From positions 434,001 to 498,000 of the forward strand of contig NZ_CP012677.1 of assembly GCF_001294625.1 (NCBI RefSeq): a stretch of DNA of 64,000 bases, in the 5' to 3' direction. The DNA is from Arthrobacter alpinus. Lineage in GTDB: Bacteria; Actinomycetota; Actinomycetes; Actinomycetales; Micrococcaceae. The position numbers were made by a program, and so were the translations under genes. The notes under the pieces were generated by a model, which did no database searches, was not told the origin of the DNA, and saw only the letters and a program-made list of their open reading frames with translations. Position 1 is the stretch's first letter. The number at the start of each line of letters is the position of its first letter. Positions 47,933 to 57,312 of the stretch are shown one piece after another.

Positions 47933-48328
47933 TTAGCCTGAGACGGTTGGCGGCCCGAAGTAGGTGCCGGAGACGTAGATGAATGTCGCCACGCTGAGGG
48001 CGCCGGTGATGATGGCGCTGATCCACAGGCCACGGCGTCGCTTCATGGCAGCCAGTCCCAACAAGACGGGAAAGGCGATCATGCAGAGCATCATGGCTGC
48101 GCTGAGGATTCCTTGCATGATCAGTCCTGCGGGATCGGGCTCGCCGCCTGCCGAGAAAATCAGCAGGTAGGCGAGTATTCCCATCGCGGCTACCGGCGCG
48201 GCCACCACGATCCACCCGATCAGCGTAATGCCGATGGCCCAACCCACCGACCGTTGCGGCTTTTGCAACGGGCTGGAAGTGGGAGAGGCCAACCGTGGGG
48301 ATCGGGTTTCGTGGCGCGGTTTGGTCAT
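47933..48328 (-). CDS. Three-helix membrane protein
   Basis: 131 residues with a polar Ser/Pro/Arg N-terminus and three hydrophobic segments (about 29-58, 69-94 and 100-121). It lies next to a similar membrane gene of the same size (48355-48717), separated by 26 bases; they have a common layout and may be diverged duplicates. No function is recognised. Confidence 0.6.
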   Translation of the reverse strand: MTKPRHETRSPRLASPTSSPLQKPQRSVGWAIGITLIGWIVVAAPVAAMGILAYLLIFSAGGEPDPAGLIMQGILSAAMMLCMIAFPVLLGLAAMKRRRGLWISAIITGALSVATFIYVSGTYFGPPTVSG

Positions 48329-48354
48329 GGGTCATTTGTAGCAGGTATGCCTGA

Positions 48355-48717
48355 CTAAATACTGCCAACCCACACAACAAGCAGGAAAATGATGGCGCCC
48401 GCGGTGGGAATGCCTGTCCACAGGGCAGCGCGCCACATGGCTCGCTCCCGGTGGATCACGGCCTGGCCGACGAAGTGCGGCGCGGCGATCATGCAAAATA
48501 GCAGGACGGCACCGAGGGCAATCAGCGCAATCTTGCCGATATTTGCCAGGCTCGTATCGGGGTTCATGACCAGTCCGAAGATCATCGTCGCCATCACAAT
48601 CAGGGGAACAATGACTATTGCCCAACACACAAGGGAAGCCAGGGTGCCGGTCAGCTGCGAACGGGGTGCCAGCAGTTGTTCACTCTTAGCTGTCGGCGAC
48701 ATTGTGGGATCAGTCAT
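48355..48717 (-). CDS. Three-helix membrane protein
   Basis: 120 residues. Polar N-terminus, then segments at about 24-50, 58-84 and 96-118. HRERAMWRAALWTGIPTAGA parallels the KRRRGLWISAIITGALS of the following gene, so the two are probably paralogues. It is divergent from the CoA-transferase gene, and the inverted repeat at 48774-48823 lies between them. Confidence 0.6.
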   Translation of the reverse strand: MTDPTMSPTAKSEQLLAPRSQLTGTLASLVCWAIVIVPLIVMATMIFGLVMNPDTSLANIGKIALIALGAVLLFCMIAAPHFVGQAVIHRERAMWRAALWTGIPTAGAIIFLLVVWVGSI

Positions 48718-48773
48718 GCTCTATTTCTATCAGTCTTCACGAGGTGCCGCCGTCGCACTTAAGAAGTACGAAA

Positions 48774-48823
48774 ACTATAGACGAAAGTCATGACTGGGTG
48801 TATTGTTGGTCACCGTCTATAGT
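48774..48823. promoter_or_regulatory. Inverted pair CTATAGACG/CGTCTATAG with divergent -10 boxes
   Basis: ACTATAGACG (48774-48783) and CGTCTATAGT (48814-48823) are perfect complements with centres 40 bp apart. Each contains TATAGT reading outward, so they may be two divergent -10 boxes, one for the CoA-transferase and one for the membrane genes. Their identical surroundings may also be binding half-sites for a shared regulator. Confidence 0.5.
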
Positions 48824-48878
48824 GGTCTGGATGACATTCAAGCTATGTGTGTCAAGCTTTTTGAAGGAAAGGGCCACC

Positions 48879-50390
48879 GTGCACGATCGAATTCGCCATA
48901 CCGGGTTGTTGGAAAAGAGGATGAGTGCGGCGGCTGCCGCGGCACTCATCAAACCTGGGATGACGGTGGCCATGAGCGGTTTTACCGGTGCCGGCTACCC
49001 CAAGGCCGTGCCGCAGGCGCTTGCCTCCCAGATGGAGGAAGTGCACGCCAAGGGCGAGTCGTTCAAGATCAAGGTCCTCACCGGCGCCTCCACGGCCCCC
49101 GAGCTCGACGGCGTCCTGGCGAAGGTGGGCGGCATGGAGCTGCGCCTGCCGTACATGTCTGACCCGGCGCTGCGCAAGCGGATCAACGACGGCGAACTCG
49201 ACTACATGGACATCCACCTCAGCCATGTCGCCCAGCACACCTGGTTCGGCTTCTACGGCGGCATCAATATCGCCATCGTCGAAGTCGTTGGAATTCTGGA
49301 GGACGGCCGGCTAATTCCGTCATCGTCCGTGGGCAACAACAAGACCTGGCTGGACATGGCGGATGCCGTGATCATTGAGGTCAACAGCCAACAGTCGGCG
49401 GCCATGGAAGGCATGCACGACATTTACTATGGCACCGCGCTGCCTCCGCACCGCATGCCGATCCAGCTGACCGAGCCGGAAGACCGCATCGGCGTCCCGT
49501 ACCTGCACGTCGACACGGAGAAGATCATCGCCGTCGTCGAGACGAACGCGCCGGACCGCCTCTCCGCATTCGCCGCACCGGATGAGGCCTCCAACCAGAT
49601 CGCCGACCACCTGCTGGACTTCCTGGACGGCGAAATCGCCAAGGGACGCATGAGCGACAAGCTGCTGCCGTTGCAGTCAGGCGTGGGCAACATCGCCAAT
49701 GCCGTGCTGGCCGGGCTGTCCCGAGGCGGCTACCGTGGCCTGAAGGCGTACACCGAGGTCATCCAGGATGGCATGCTGGAACTGATCAAGGACGGCACCC
49801 TGGCGTTCGCCTCAGCCACCTCTTTCTCCCTGTCTGAGGCCGGCATTGAGGAATTCAACCGTAACGTTGACTTCTACCGGGAGCGCATTGTCTTCCGCAC
49901 GCAGGAGATTTCCAACCACCCTGAGCTGATCCGTCGGCTGGGCTGCATCGCCCTGAATGGCATGATCGAGGCCGACATCTACGGCAACGTGAACTCCACC
50001 CACGTGGTGGGCTCACATGTCATGAACGGCATTGGCGGCTCGGGCGACTTTGCCCGCAACGGCTTCCTGTCAGTGTTCATGTCCCCGTCCACAGCAAAGG
50101 GTGGGAAGATCTCCGGCATCGTCCCGATGGCCAGCCATGTTGACCACACCGAGCACGACACCATGATCCTGATTACCGAGCAGGGCCTGGCCGATCTGCG
50201 CGGGCTGGCCCCGAAGCAGCGCGCCCGCGTCATCGTGGAAAAATGTGCGCACCCGGACTACAAGCCGATGCTTGAGGACTATTTTGCCCGGGCGTCGCGC
50301 GACTCCTACGGCAAGCACACCCCGCACCTGCTGGGCGAGGCACTGTCCTGGCATCAGCGCTTCATCGACACAGGCGACATGCGCCCGTAG
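48879..50390 (+). CDS. Acetyl-CoA hydrolase / succinyl-CoA:acetate CoA-transferase family
   Basis: 503 residues of class I CoA-transferases. It contains LLEKRMSAAAAAALIKPGMT near the N-terminus, SFSLSEAG, and a C-terminal GMIEADIYGNVNSTHV whose Glu is the likely catalytic residue that carries CoA, followed by GIGGSGDFARNG. It transfers CoA between acetate and succinate or hydrolyses acetyl-CoA. GTG 48879 follows AAGGAAAGG. A very strong hairpin follows the stop. Confidence 0.9.
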   Translation: MHDRIRHTGLLEKRMSAAAAAALIKPGMTVAMSGFTGAGYPKAVPQALASQMEEVHAKGESFKIKVLTGASTAPELDGVLAKVGGMELRLPYMSDPALRKRINDGELDYMDIHLSHVAQHTWFGFYGGINIAIVEVVGILEDGRLIPSSSVGNNKTWLDMADAVIIEVNSQQSAAMEGMHDIYYGTALPPHRMPIQLTEPEDRIGVPYLHVDTEKIIAVVETNAPDRLSAFAAPDEASNQIADHLLDFLDGEIAKGRMSDKLLPLQSGVGNIANAVLAGLSRGGYRGLKAYTEVIQDGMLELIKDGTLAFASATSFSLSEAGIEEFNRNVDFYRERIVFRTQEISNHPELIRRLGCIALNGMIEADIYGNVNSTHVVGSHVMNGIGGSGDFARNGFLSVFMSPSTAKGGKISGIVPMASHVDHTEHDTMILITEQGLADLRGLAPKQRARVIVEKCAHPDYKPMLEDYFARASRDSYGKHTPHLLGEALSWHQRFIDTGDMRP

Positions 50391-50429
50391 GTTGGCGCAG
50401 CGGTGATCGAGCTCGTCGAGATCCTGCAG

Positions 50430-50476
50430 AAGTGCCCCGTTCCCGTGTCCCCTTTGGACACGGGAACGGGGCACTT
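50430..50476. terminator. Perfect 21-bp bidirectional terminator
   Basis: Arms 50430-50450 and 50456-50476 are exact complements around CCTTT. The + strand continues CTTTGTCG, a short T tail, and the outer A/T pairs serve the opposite strand. It lies between convergent CoA-transferase and flavoprotein genes and is probably shared by both. Confidence 0.85.
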
Positions 50477-50507
50477 CTTTGTCGTTTCACGCTGATCGGC
50501 GCCCCGG

Positions 50508-51434
50508 TCAGGCAGTGTGTGCCGCGACGGCGTCGGCCAGTTCTGCGGCCATCATGTCCATGTTGATCATGGTGGCGGCGTTGGCGCCGTCCTGGGCTGC
50601 GGCCAGCACCGTGGTTTTCATGTCGGTGACATTGCCCGCTGCCCAAACTCCGGGAACGGCGGTCAGACCCGTCTCGTCGGAGTCGATGGTCTCACCGAAT
50701 GGATTTGCCGAGGGCATAAGGCCTAGTCCGGCGAGAAACCCTGCTTGCGCCATCACCCGGGACTGCACAGTCAAAGCTTGGACCGAATGCAAGGAGCCAT
50801 CCGTCAATTCGACACTGCTCACCGCGCCGTCCGTACTGTGAATCCGGGCTACCGGACTGGAAAACACGGGAATGCCGCGGGCCGAGAGCTGGAGAAACTC
50901 TTCCTTGGTGGGCTGCATTGAGTCGTTGAGGAACAAGGTGATGTTCGCCGACCATTGCCGGAAAAGCAGCGCCTGGTGCACGGCGAAGGAACCGTTGCCG
51001 ATCACCCCGATGGCCTGGTCCTGGATTTCCCAGCCGTGGCAGTACGGGCAGTGCACTAGGTCTTTGCCCCAATGTTCGTGCAGCCCGGGGATGTCCGGAA
51101 GCTCATCCACCAAACCCGTGGTGACTAGGATGCGCGGCGCCTCAAACACGGAGCTGTCCTCCATGGAGATACGGAACCCTTCATTGGTGCGTTCGGCGCC
51201 AACAACTTCTCCGTGCTCAATCTGCACGTCGTAGGGCTCCAAATCCGCGCGGCCCAGGCGGGTCAGCTCAAGAGGAGCAACGCCGTCGCGGGTGAGGAAG
51301 CCGTGGGCGCCGGCAGCGGGCGCATTGCGCGGGGCCCCGGCGTCGATCACCAGGACCGAGCGGCGCGAGCGGCCCAAAAGAAGCGCCGCACTGAGTCCGG
51401 CAGCGCCCCCGCCAATGATGATTACCTCTGTCAT
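50508..51434 (-). CDS. Thioredoxin-reductase-like FAD oxidoreductase
   Basis: 308 residues, from ATG 51434 (AAGGCGG upstream). FAD site IIGGGAAGLSAA at the N-terminus, redox disulfide HCPYCHGWE (C129, C132), a second nucleotide site IGVIGNGSFA, and a C-terminal GVWAAGNVTD FAD block. It lacks the usual thioredoxin partner and resembles actinobacterial 'NAD(P)/FAD-dependent oxidoreductases' of unknown role. It is divergent from an XRE/cupin regulator, 94 bases away, which probably controls it. Confidence 0.87.
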   Translation of the reverse strand: MTEVIIIGGGAAGLSAALLLGRSRRSVLVIDAGAPRNAPAAGAHGFLTRDGVAPLELTRLGRADLEPYDVQIEHGEVVGAERTNEGFRISMEDSSVFEAPRILVTTGLVDELPDIPGLHEHWGKDLVHCPYCHGWEIQDQAIGVIGNGSFAVHQALLFRQWSANITLFLNDSMQPTKEEFLQLSARGIPVFSSPVARIHSTDGAVSSVELTDGSLHSVQALTVQSRVMAQAGFLAGLGLMPSANPFGETIDSDETGLTAVPGVWAAGNVTDMKTTVLAAAQDGANAATMINMDMMAAELADAVAAHTA

Positions 51435-51492
51435 GATGTCCGCCTTCTGCTGGATTGAATGTCCTTCCAGCGTGCGCCCCGGCATCCCAAGT

Positions 51493-51522
51493 TGGCAAAG
51501 TTTGTTGCTGAAGTGGCAAACT
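51493..51522. promoter_or_regulatory. Direct repeat between the flavoprotein and XRE/cupin genes
   Basis: TGGCAAAGT (51493-51501) and TGGCAAACT (51514-51522) are 21 bases apart, two helical turns, on the same face of DNA. The second copy ends seven bases before the ATG of the XRE/cupin gene. This suits an operator that controls both divergent genes. Confidence 0.5.
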
Positions 51523-51528
51523 CTCCTT

Positions 51529-52110
51529 ATGAGTGATGACACCGAGGAAGTGCTGTCCGGTGTCGGTCCCCGCCTCAAGGGGCTGCGGCTACAGCGGAAC
51601 AAGACACTGGCGGAGATGTCGGAGGAGACCGGGATTTCCGCCAGCACGCTGTCCCGGCTGGAATCTGGGCAGCGCCGGCCCAACCTGGAACTGCTGCTGC
51701 CGCTGGCCCGCGCCTACTCCGTACCCCTGGATGAGCTGGTGGGTGCCCCCGCGACAGGGGATCCGCGCATCCACCTGCGCCCGGTCATCCGCAACGGGCA
51801 GACCATCCTGCCGCTGAGCAAGGGCGCCGGGGGCGTGCAGGCGTTCAAACACCTGCTGCCCGGCGGCCCCACGCTGCCGCAGCCGGAGCCGAAGGTTCAC
51901 GAGGGCTATGAGTGGATGTACGTGCTGCGCGGGCAGTTGCGCGTGGTGCTGGGGGCGCGCGACTTTGTACTCAAACAGGGCGAGGCGGCGGAGTTCGACA
52001 CCCGCACCCCGCACTGGTTTGGCCGCGCCACCACGGACAGCGTGGAATTCCTGACGCTCTTTGGCCCGCAGGGCGAACGCGTGCACGTGCGTGCGGCCCC
52101 GGCCAGGTAG
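51529..52110 (+). CDS. XRE-family regulator with cupin domain
   Basis: 193 residues. Helix-turn-helix at about residues 15-68 (LAEMSEETGISASTLSRLES, then GQRRPNLELLLPLARAYSVP). A cupin at about 105-185 has HEGYEWMYVLRGQLRVVLG and TPHWFGR. Such proteins sense a small ligand in the cupin. The architecture matches the cut-off protein at the start of the window. It is divergent from the flavoprotein gene and reads toward the hydrolase gene 47 bases downstream. Confidence 0.9.
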   Translation: MSDDTEEVLSGVGPRLKGLRLQRNKTLAEMSEETGISASTLSRLESGQRRPNLELLLPLARAYSVPLDELVGAPATGDPRIHLRPVIRNGQTILPLSKGAGGVQAFKHLLPGGPTLPQPEPKVHEGYEWMYVLRGQLRVVLGARDFVLKQGEAAEFDTRTPHWFGRATTDSVEFLTLFGPQGERVHVRAAPAR

Positions 52111-52157
52111 AGGCCGTTTGCTACCGTGGGGACAACTTCAACGGTGAGGCGGGCGCG

Positions 52158-52838
52158 ATGGCAACGATAGTGCTGGTGCATGGGCTGTGGTCGGACGGGT
52201 CCAGCTGGGCTGCGGTCATCACAGAGCTGGCGTCCCTGGGGCACCATCCGGTGGCAGCCCAGCTGGCCCTGGAGTCCATGGGCGACGACGTTGCCTCCGT
52301 GCGCCGCACCCTCGCCACGGTCACTGGGCCGGTTTTGCTGGTGGGGTGGTCGTACGGTGGCGCAGTGATTGGCGAGGCTGCACGGGATGTTCCCGCCGTC
52401 AAAGCACTCGCCTATGTGGCCGCGTTTGCTCCCGCCGAGGGCGAATCCGTCAGCGAGCTGTCCAGGCGGCATCCCGGCAGCCTGATCCCGGCACACGTGA
52501 TGGTTTCCGACGGCTACACCTATATACACCGGGACCATTTCGGCGAGGTGATAGCAGCCGATGCTCCCGCCGGCGCCATTGCCATAGCAGCAGCGGTGCA
52601 AAGACTGGTGCGGATCGGCCTTGACCGGGCCAGGGCCGGGCGACCCGCGTGGCTGGACCTGCCTTCCCACTACCTGCTGGCCACCCAGGACTGTGCCGTG
52701 CCGCCTGTGCTGCAGCACGAAATGGCGCAGCGGATGGGTGCCACCGTCACCTGGATCGATTCCAGTCATGCACCCATGCTGTCCCGGCCGCGCGAGGTTG
52801 CGCAGTTCTTGGACAGTGCGTGCGCGGCTCTCGGGTAG
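52158..52838 (+). CDS. Alpha/beta hydrolase (esterase EstC-like)
   Basis: 226 residues. The oxyanion loop [12 protein letters not shown], the nucleophile elbow VGWSYGG, and near the end the acid in ATQDCAVPP and the His in [11 protein letters not shown] make a complete triad. No signal peptide, so cytosolic. Close relatives are esterases of the EstC/salicylate-esterase group. ATG 52158 is used; its substrate is unknown. It probably belongs to the transcription unit of the XRE/cupin gene. Confidence 0.85.
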   Translation: MATIVLVHGLWSDGSSWAAVITELASLGHHPVAAQLALESMGDDVASVRRTLATVTGPVLLVGWSYGGAVIGEAARDVPAVKALAYVAAFAPAEGESVSELSRRHPGSLIPAHVMVSDGYTYIHRDHFGEVIAADAPAGAIAIAAAVQRLVRIGLDRARAGRPAWLDLPSHYLLATQDCAVPPVLQHEMAQRMGATVTWIDSSHAPMLSRPREVAQFLDSACAALG

Positions 52839-52964
52839 CCTTCTTGTCTTGTAGCCGGCTGCGGTTCTTTCGCTATGCGCTGGATACCTCGCCAGTTCAG
52901 CTCATCTTGTCCTGTGGCGCAAAACCCACGCCCGGTTCCACGCATGCGGGAAGCGAAATTTTGG

Positions 52965-52997
52965 TATGCGCAAGACCCGCTCCTGGTCCTGCGCATA
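52965..52997. repeat. 13-bp hairpin upstream of moaA
   Basis: TATGCGCAAGACC (52965-52977) and GGTCCTGCGCATA (52985-52997) pair at 12 of 13 positions around CGCTCCT. No T run follows. It lies 127 bases after the hydrolase gene in a 266-base gap and may end that transcript or shape the moaA leader. The rest of the gap holds no gene. Confidence 0.5.
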
Positions 52998-53104
52998 TGG
53001 AAACTGTGGGCGCCCCGCCCAACCCTCGACGCCGGCGTCGGACCGGCCTACGCTGGATGACAAGGGCTCGGTTCCTTCCCGTGCCACGCGAAGAGGGTTT
53101 CACC

Positions 53105-54133
53105 ATGGACACACAACAGGTGACGGACACGCTCGGGCGGCCGTTGCGGGACTTGCGGATCTCGGTCACCGACCGCTGCAACTTCCGCTGCGTCTACTGC
53201 ATGCCCAAGGAGATCTTTGGCCGCGACTTCGCGTTCATGCCCAAGGAGCAGCTGCTCACCTTCGAGGAAATCACCAAGCTGGCGTCGATCGCCATGGCCC
53301 ACGGCGTGCGCAAGATCAGGCTCACCGGCGGGGAACCGTTGCTGCGCAGGGGCATAGAGGACCTGGTGGGCATGCTCGCCGCGCTGCGGACCCCGGAGGG
53401 TGAACCGCCGGATCTGGCCATGACCACCAACGGGACTGTGCTGGCCCAGAAGGCGCAGGTGCTCAAGGCTGCAGGCCTGGACCGGGTGACGGTCTCGTTG
53501 GATTCCCTGGACGACGCCGTCTTCCAAGCCATGAACGACGTCGCCTACCCCGTTGCCAAGGTCCTGCACGCCCTCGACGCTGCGCAGGAGGCAGGGCTGG
53601 GGCCGGTCAAGGTCAACATGGTGCTCAAGCGGGGGCTCAACGACCAGGACATTCTCGCCATGGCTCGGCATTTCCGCGGCACACCGTTCATCCTGCGGTT
53701 CATCGAGTACATGGATGTGGGGTCGTCGAACGGTTGGAAGATGGACCAGGTGGTGCCGTCGGCGGAAGTGGTGGAACGCATCAACCGGGTCTTCCCCGTG
53801 GAGCCGCTGGAGGCCAACTACCGGGGCGAGACCTCGCAGCGTTGGCGGTACAAGGACGACGGCGGCGAGTTTGGCGTGATCTCCAGCGTCACCCGGGCGT
53901 TTTGCGGCGGGTGCACGCGTGCCCGGTTGTCCGCTGACGGGAAACTGTTCACCTGCCTGTTCGCCACGAAGGGCCACGACCTGCGGACATTGCTACGGGG
54001 CGGCGCCACGGACGCAGAGTTGGAGGACGCCCTGGCCGCGCTCTGGGGCGCCCGCTCCGACAGGTACTCGCAGCTGCGCAGCGCCAACACGCCGGGGCTG
54101 AAGAAGATCGAGATGAGCTACATCGGCGGCTGA
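53105..54133 (+). CDS. moaA: GTP 3',8-cyclase MoaA (molybdenum cofactor)
   Basis: 342 residues, the normal length. The radical-SAM cluster is CNFRCVYC (C25, C29, C32). The second C-terminal iron-sulfur cluster is in [20 protein letters not shown] (about residues 265-284). The chain ends in the double Gly of SYIGG that MoaA needs for function. It makes the first intermediate of molybdenum-cofactor synthesis from GTP. No other mo genes are adjacent in this window. ATG 53105 is chosen over upstream in-frame starts because it follows GAAGAGGGT. Confidence 0.95.
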   Translation: MDTQQVTDTLGRPLRDLRISVTDRCNFRCVYCMPKEIFGRDFAFMPKEQLLTFEEITKLASIAMAHGVRKIRLTGGEPLLRRGIEDLVGMLAALRTPEGEPPDLAMTTNGTVLAQKAQVLKAAGLDRVTVSLDSLDDAVFQAMNDVAYPVAKVLHALDAAQEAGLGPVKVNMVLKRGLNDQDILAMARHFRGTPFILRFIEYMDVGSSNGWKMDQVVPSAEVVERINRVFPVEPLEANYRGETSQRWRYKDDGGEFGVISSVTRAFCGGCTRARLSADGKLFTCLFATKGHDLRTLLRGGATDAELEDALAALWGARSDRYSQLRSANTPGLKKIEMSYIGG

Positions 54134-54175
54134 GGGTTTCGGCACGCTCAACCACCGAAGGCGTAGCCTGTAGCC

Positions 54176-55841
54176 ATGACCGCCACTGACGCCGGAACCA
54201 GCGAATCGTCCGCCAGCTACCCCACGCATCAGGTGCTGAACCAGCCGCCGCCGCGGGTCGGGATCAACGAGTACACGGCCAACATCCCGCTGGCCCAGTA
54301 CCTGCAAACTGTTGGTGAGGCCGGCGTGAGTGCCACGGGCGGGCTGGAGGCGGTGGGCGCCGTCGTCGGCTCAGCACAGTTCCAGGAGGACGCCCGGCTG
54401 GCGCACAAGAACGCGCCCATCCTGCACACGCACAACAAGTACGGGCAGCGGATCGATGAGGTGGAATACCACCCGTCGTATCACCGGATCATGGGGGAGG
54501 CCGTGGCCGCGGGCGCGCACACCTCCGCCTGGGCACGGCCGGAGGTTGGCGCCAATGCCACGCGGGCTGCGGCGTTCATGCTGTTTGCGCAGGTGGAGCC
54601 GGGCCATGCTTGCCCGATTTCGATGAGCCATGCCGCCGTCGAATCTCTGCAGCTGGCACCGGATCTGGCAGCGCAGTGGCTGCCGCGACTGTACTCGCGC
54701 AGCTACAGCCCGGAGTTGGTGGCGGGCAAGGCCGGGGCGCTTTTCGGGATGGCCATGACGGAGAAGCAGGGCGGCTCCGATGTGCGGGCCAATACCACCG
54801 TTGCGGTGCCCGACGGGGAGAACTTCCTGCTCACCGGGCACAAGTGGTTTTGCTCGGCCCCGATGTCGGATGCGTTTCTTGTCCTGGCTCAGGACGACGC
54901 CGGGCTGGGATGCTTCTTGGTGCCACGGACCTTGCAAGATGGGGAGCGCAACACGTTCCTGATCCAGCGGTTGAAGGACAAGGTGGGCAACCGCTCCAAC
55001 GCGTCCTCCGAAGTTGAGTTCGCCAACACGGTGGGCTGGCGGATCGGCGATCCCGGCCGGGGCGTGAAAGCCATCATGGGTATGGTCAGCCAAACCCGCC
55101 TGGATTGCGTCCTGGGCTCGGCGGCCGGGATGCGCCAGGCCGTGGCCGAGGCCGTGTGGCACGCGCGCCACCGCCGCGCCTTTGGTGCCAAACTCATCGA
55201 TCAACCGGCCATGAGCAATGTCCTGGCAGACCTGTCCCTGGAATCGGAGGCCGCCACCGTGGTCAGCATGCGCCTGTCCCGCGCCTTTGACCACGACGCC
55301 GTCCCCTCCGAGCGCGCGTTCCGCCGCCTAGCGACGGCGGTCACCAAGTATTGGGTCTGCAAGCGCGGGCCCAACCACGCCTACGAGGCCATGGAATGTT
55401 TGGGCGGCAACGGCTACACCGAGGACTTCCCCCCTGGCCATGCGGTACCGGGAACAACCGGTGATGGCGATCTGGGAGGGGGCAGGTAACGTAATCGCCC
55501 TGGACGTGCTGCGGGCCATGGCCACCGAGCCCGAATCGGTGGACGCATTCTTTGCCGAACTGCGGCTGGCCGCGGGGGCGTCCCCCACCTTTGACGACTT
55601 CACGGCGCGGCTGCGCGAGCAGGTGTCTGCAGTGAGGGCGGCCCCGCAAGACCATGCCGGGCAGGCCCGGAATGTGGTGGAGAAGATGGCGTTGGCGCTG
55701 CAGGCCGCACTGCTGATCCGTTTCGCACCGGCGGCCGTGGCGGACGCCTTCACCTCCTCCAGGCTGGGAGGGGACCGCTCCTTCAACTACGGCAACCTGC
55801 CAGCCGCCTCGGATTTCGCGGGGATCCTGGCGCGGACGTAG
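54176..55841 (+). pseudogene. AidB-like acyl-CoA dehydrogenase with a frameshift near the 3' end
   Basis: The first frame (54176-55489) has the acyl-CoA dehydrogenase fold with strong AidB likeness: VEYHPSYHRIMGEAVAAGAH, MAMTEKQGGSDVRANTT and MECLGGNGYTEDFP. Then it slips in a run of six C at 55429-55434; with one C removed the chain continues EDFPLAMRYREQPVMAIWEG and AGNVIALDVLRA to the stop at 55841, giving 555 codons. AidB binds FAD and protects DNA from alkylation. As read, the protein lacks its last 120 residues; a homopolymer error is the simplest alternative. Confidence 0.88.
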
Positions 55842-55964
55842 GGCGGCTGAGAACCTCATTGTCAGTGCCTGGTGACACGCCGCAAACACTCCTGGCAGAC
55901 GCGGGGATTGGTCGCTGGAAAGGTCCACCGAAAATCCAACCGACCGCACACACGCCGGGCCGGT

Positions 55965-56435
55965 CTACGCTGTGGCCGCCGCCGGGACCGTGCACGCATT
56001 CTCCTGCGACACCCGACGCAGCAGCGCCCACGCCAGTAGCCCGATTGACAGCAGCGCCAGCAGCGGCTGCACCGGCTCAAAGAACGTCATGGCTCCGGAG
56101 GACCCCAGCGCCAGCAGCACCAATTTATTGCAGACCGGGCAGCCCACGGCGAAGAAAGTCAGCAGCGAAGCGAATACGCCGGACTTGTTCGTTGCGCCCG
56201 TGCCGGCCAGCGGGGATGCCACATACGTTGCCACGAGCAGGCCCGTCAGCACCGAGCTGGCGGCCAGGGCGGCGTAGGACCACCACGTCGGCGGGATTTC
56301 GCGGCCAAAGAACGGGTTCGGGATCAGGTCGGTCGGAATGGCGACCACCACATACGTGGTGACCGCCGCGGCGGCGCCCACCAACCAGCGCCGCCGCGGC
56401 CACCCACGGAGATTGCTTACAACAGTGCCGAGCAT
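55965..56435 (-). CDS. Membrane protein with GCPVCNK motif (thiol-disulfide locus)
   Basis: 156 residues, about four membrane segments (about 19-36, 53-75, 87-115 and 125-145). The Cys-x-x-Cys in FFAVGCPVCNKLVLLALG lies at the membrane face and is likely redox active. The ATG is one base after the CcdA stop, so it is co-transcribed with DsbA-like and CcdA genes. A quinone-reducing DsbB/VKOR-like or electron-carrier role is inference from the context; no family name is claimed. Confidence 0.7.
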   Translation of the reverse strand: MLGTVVSNLRGWPRRRWLVGAAAAVTTYVVVAIPTDLIPNPFFGREIPPTWWSYAALAASSVLTGLLVATYVASPLAGTGATNKSGVFASLLTFFAVGCPVCNKLVLLALGSSGAMTFFEPVQPLLALLSIGLLAWALLRRVSQENACTVPAAATA

Positions 56436-56436
56436 C

Positions 56437-57309
56437 TCAGTGCCCGTCTGCGGTGCTGCGCGCGGCGGGGGCCTGTTCGGCCGGCCGCTCGACACGCTTT
56501 TCGGCACGGTGGGTCCGCCACAGGTAAGCCCCGCCTGCAAGGAACAGCACCACCAGCGCGGCAATGCCGAAACCAACGTTGGAGACCTTGGTGGAGATCC
56601 CCACGATCCACGATTCAGCCTCGTATTGGGCGTCGATGGTCAGGATGCCGCCCAGGGAGGAGGTGCCCTGGGTGGCCAGTAGCAGCAGGCCAATCCCTAT
56701 GGACAGCACGCCCGAGACAACCATCCACACGGAGTTCTTCCACGGGCCCAGCTGGAAGCGGCGCGGTTTCAACCAGCCACGCTCGCCCAGTCGCAGGCGA
56801 GTCCAAAGCAGCGACAGGACCCCCAGCGGCAGGGCCATGCCGAGTGCGAAGATCGCCAGCATGATCCCGCCGTAGACCGGATTGCCGCCCGCAGCAGCCA
56901 CAGCCAGCACCGAACCGAGGATGGGGCCGGCACACACCCCGGCCACGCCGTACACCGAGCCCAGCACAAAGACGGACACCGCAGAGGTACCGTCGGCACC
57001 GGCCCGTCGGCTCAGGCCCGGGAAGTCAACTCCGATGATCTGCAAAATTCCAATGACAATGACCACGCCCGCCGCAACAGTGATCAGCACGGTCCGGTTT
57101 TGCAGCACCAAGGAGCCGAGCAGCCCGGCCAACAGGCCCAGGGGCACAAGCGTTGTCAGCAGACCGGCGTAGAACAGTGCGGTCCGGCCCAGCAGTTTGG
57201 TGGGGCTGGCGAAGGCGTAGGCAAAGAACGCCGGAAGTAACATGACTGAGCAGGGGCTCAGAACGGTCAGGATGCCACCCAGAAACGCCCCTGTATATCC
57301 AATGTCCAT
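56437..57309 (-). CDS. ccdA: CcdA-type thiol:disulfide electron transporter
   Basis: 290 residues with six to eight membrane segments. The redox Cys pair is split between helix 1 (LSPCSVMLLPAF) and helix 4 (AGVCAGPILG), as in CcdA/DsbD-beta proteins. It moves electrons from cytosolic thioredoxin across the membrane to extracytoplasmic disulfide proteins. It follows the DsbA-like gene after three bases, so they form an operon. Confidence 0.9.
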   Translation of the reverse strand: MDIGYTGAFLGGILTVLSPCSVMLLPAFFAYAFASPTKLLGRTALFYAGLLTTLVPLGLLAGLLGSLVLQNRTVLITVAAGVVIVIGILQIIGVDFPGLSRRAGADGTSAVSVFVLGSVYGVAGVCAGPILGSVLAVAAAGGNPVYGGIMLAIFALGMALPLGVLSLLWTRLRLGERGWLKPRRFQLGPWKNSVWMVVSGVLSIGIGLLLLATQGTSSLGGILTIDAQYEAESWIVGISTKVSNVGFGIAALVVLFLAGGAYLWRTHRAEKRVERPAEQAPAARSTADGH

Positions 57310-57312
57310 GGG

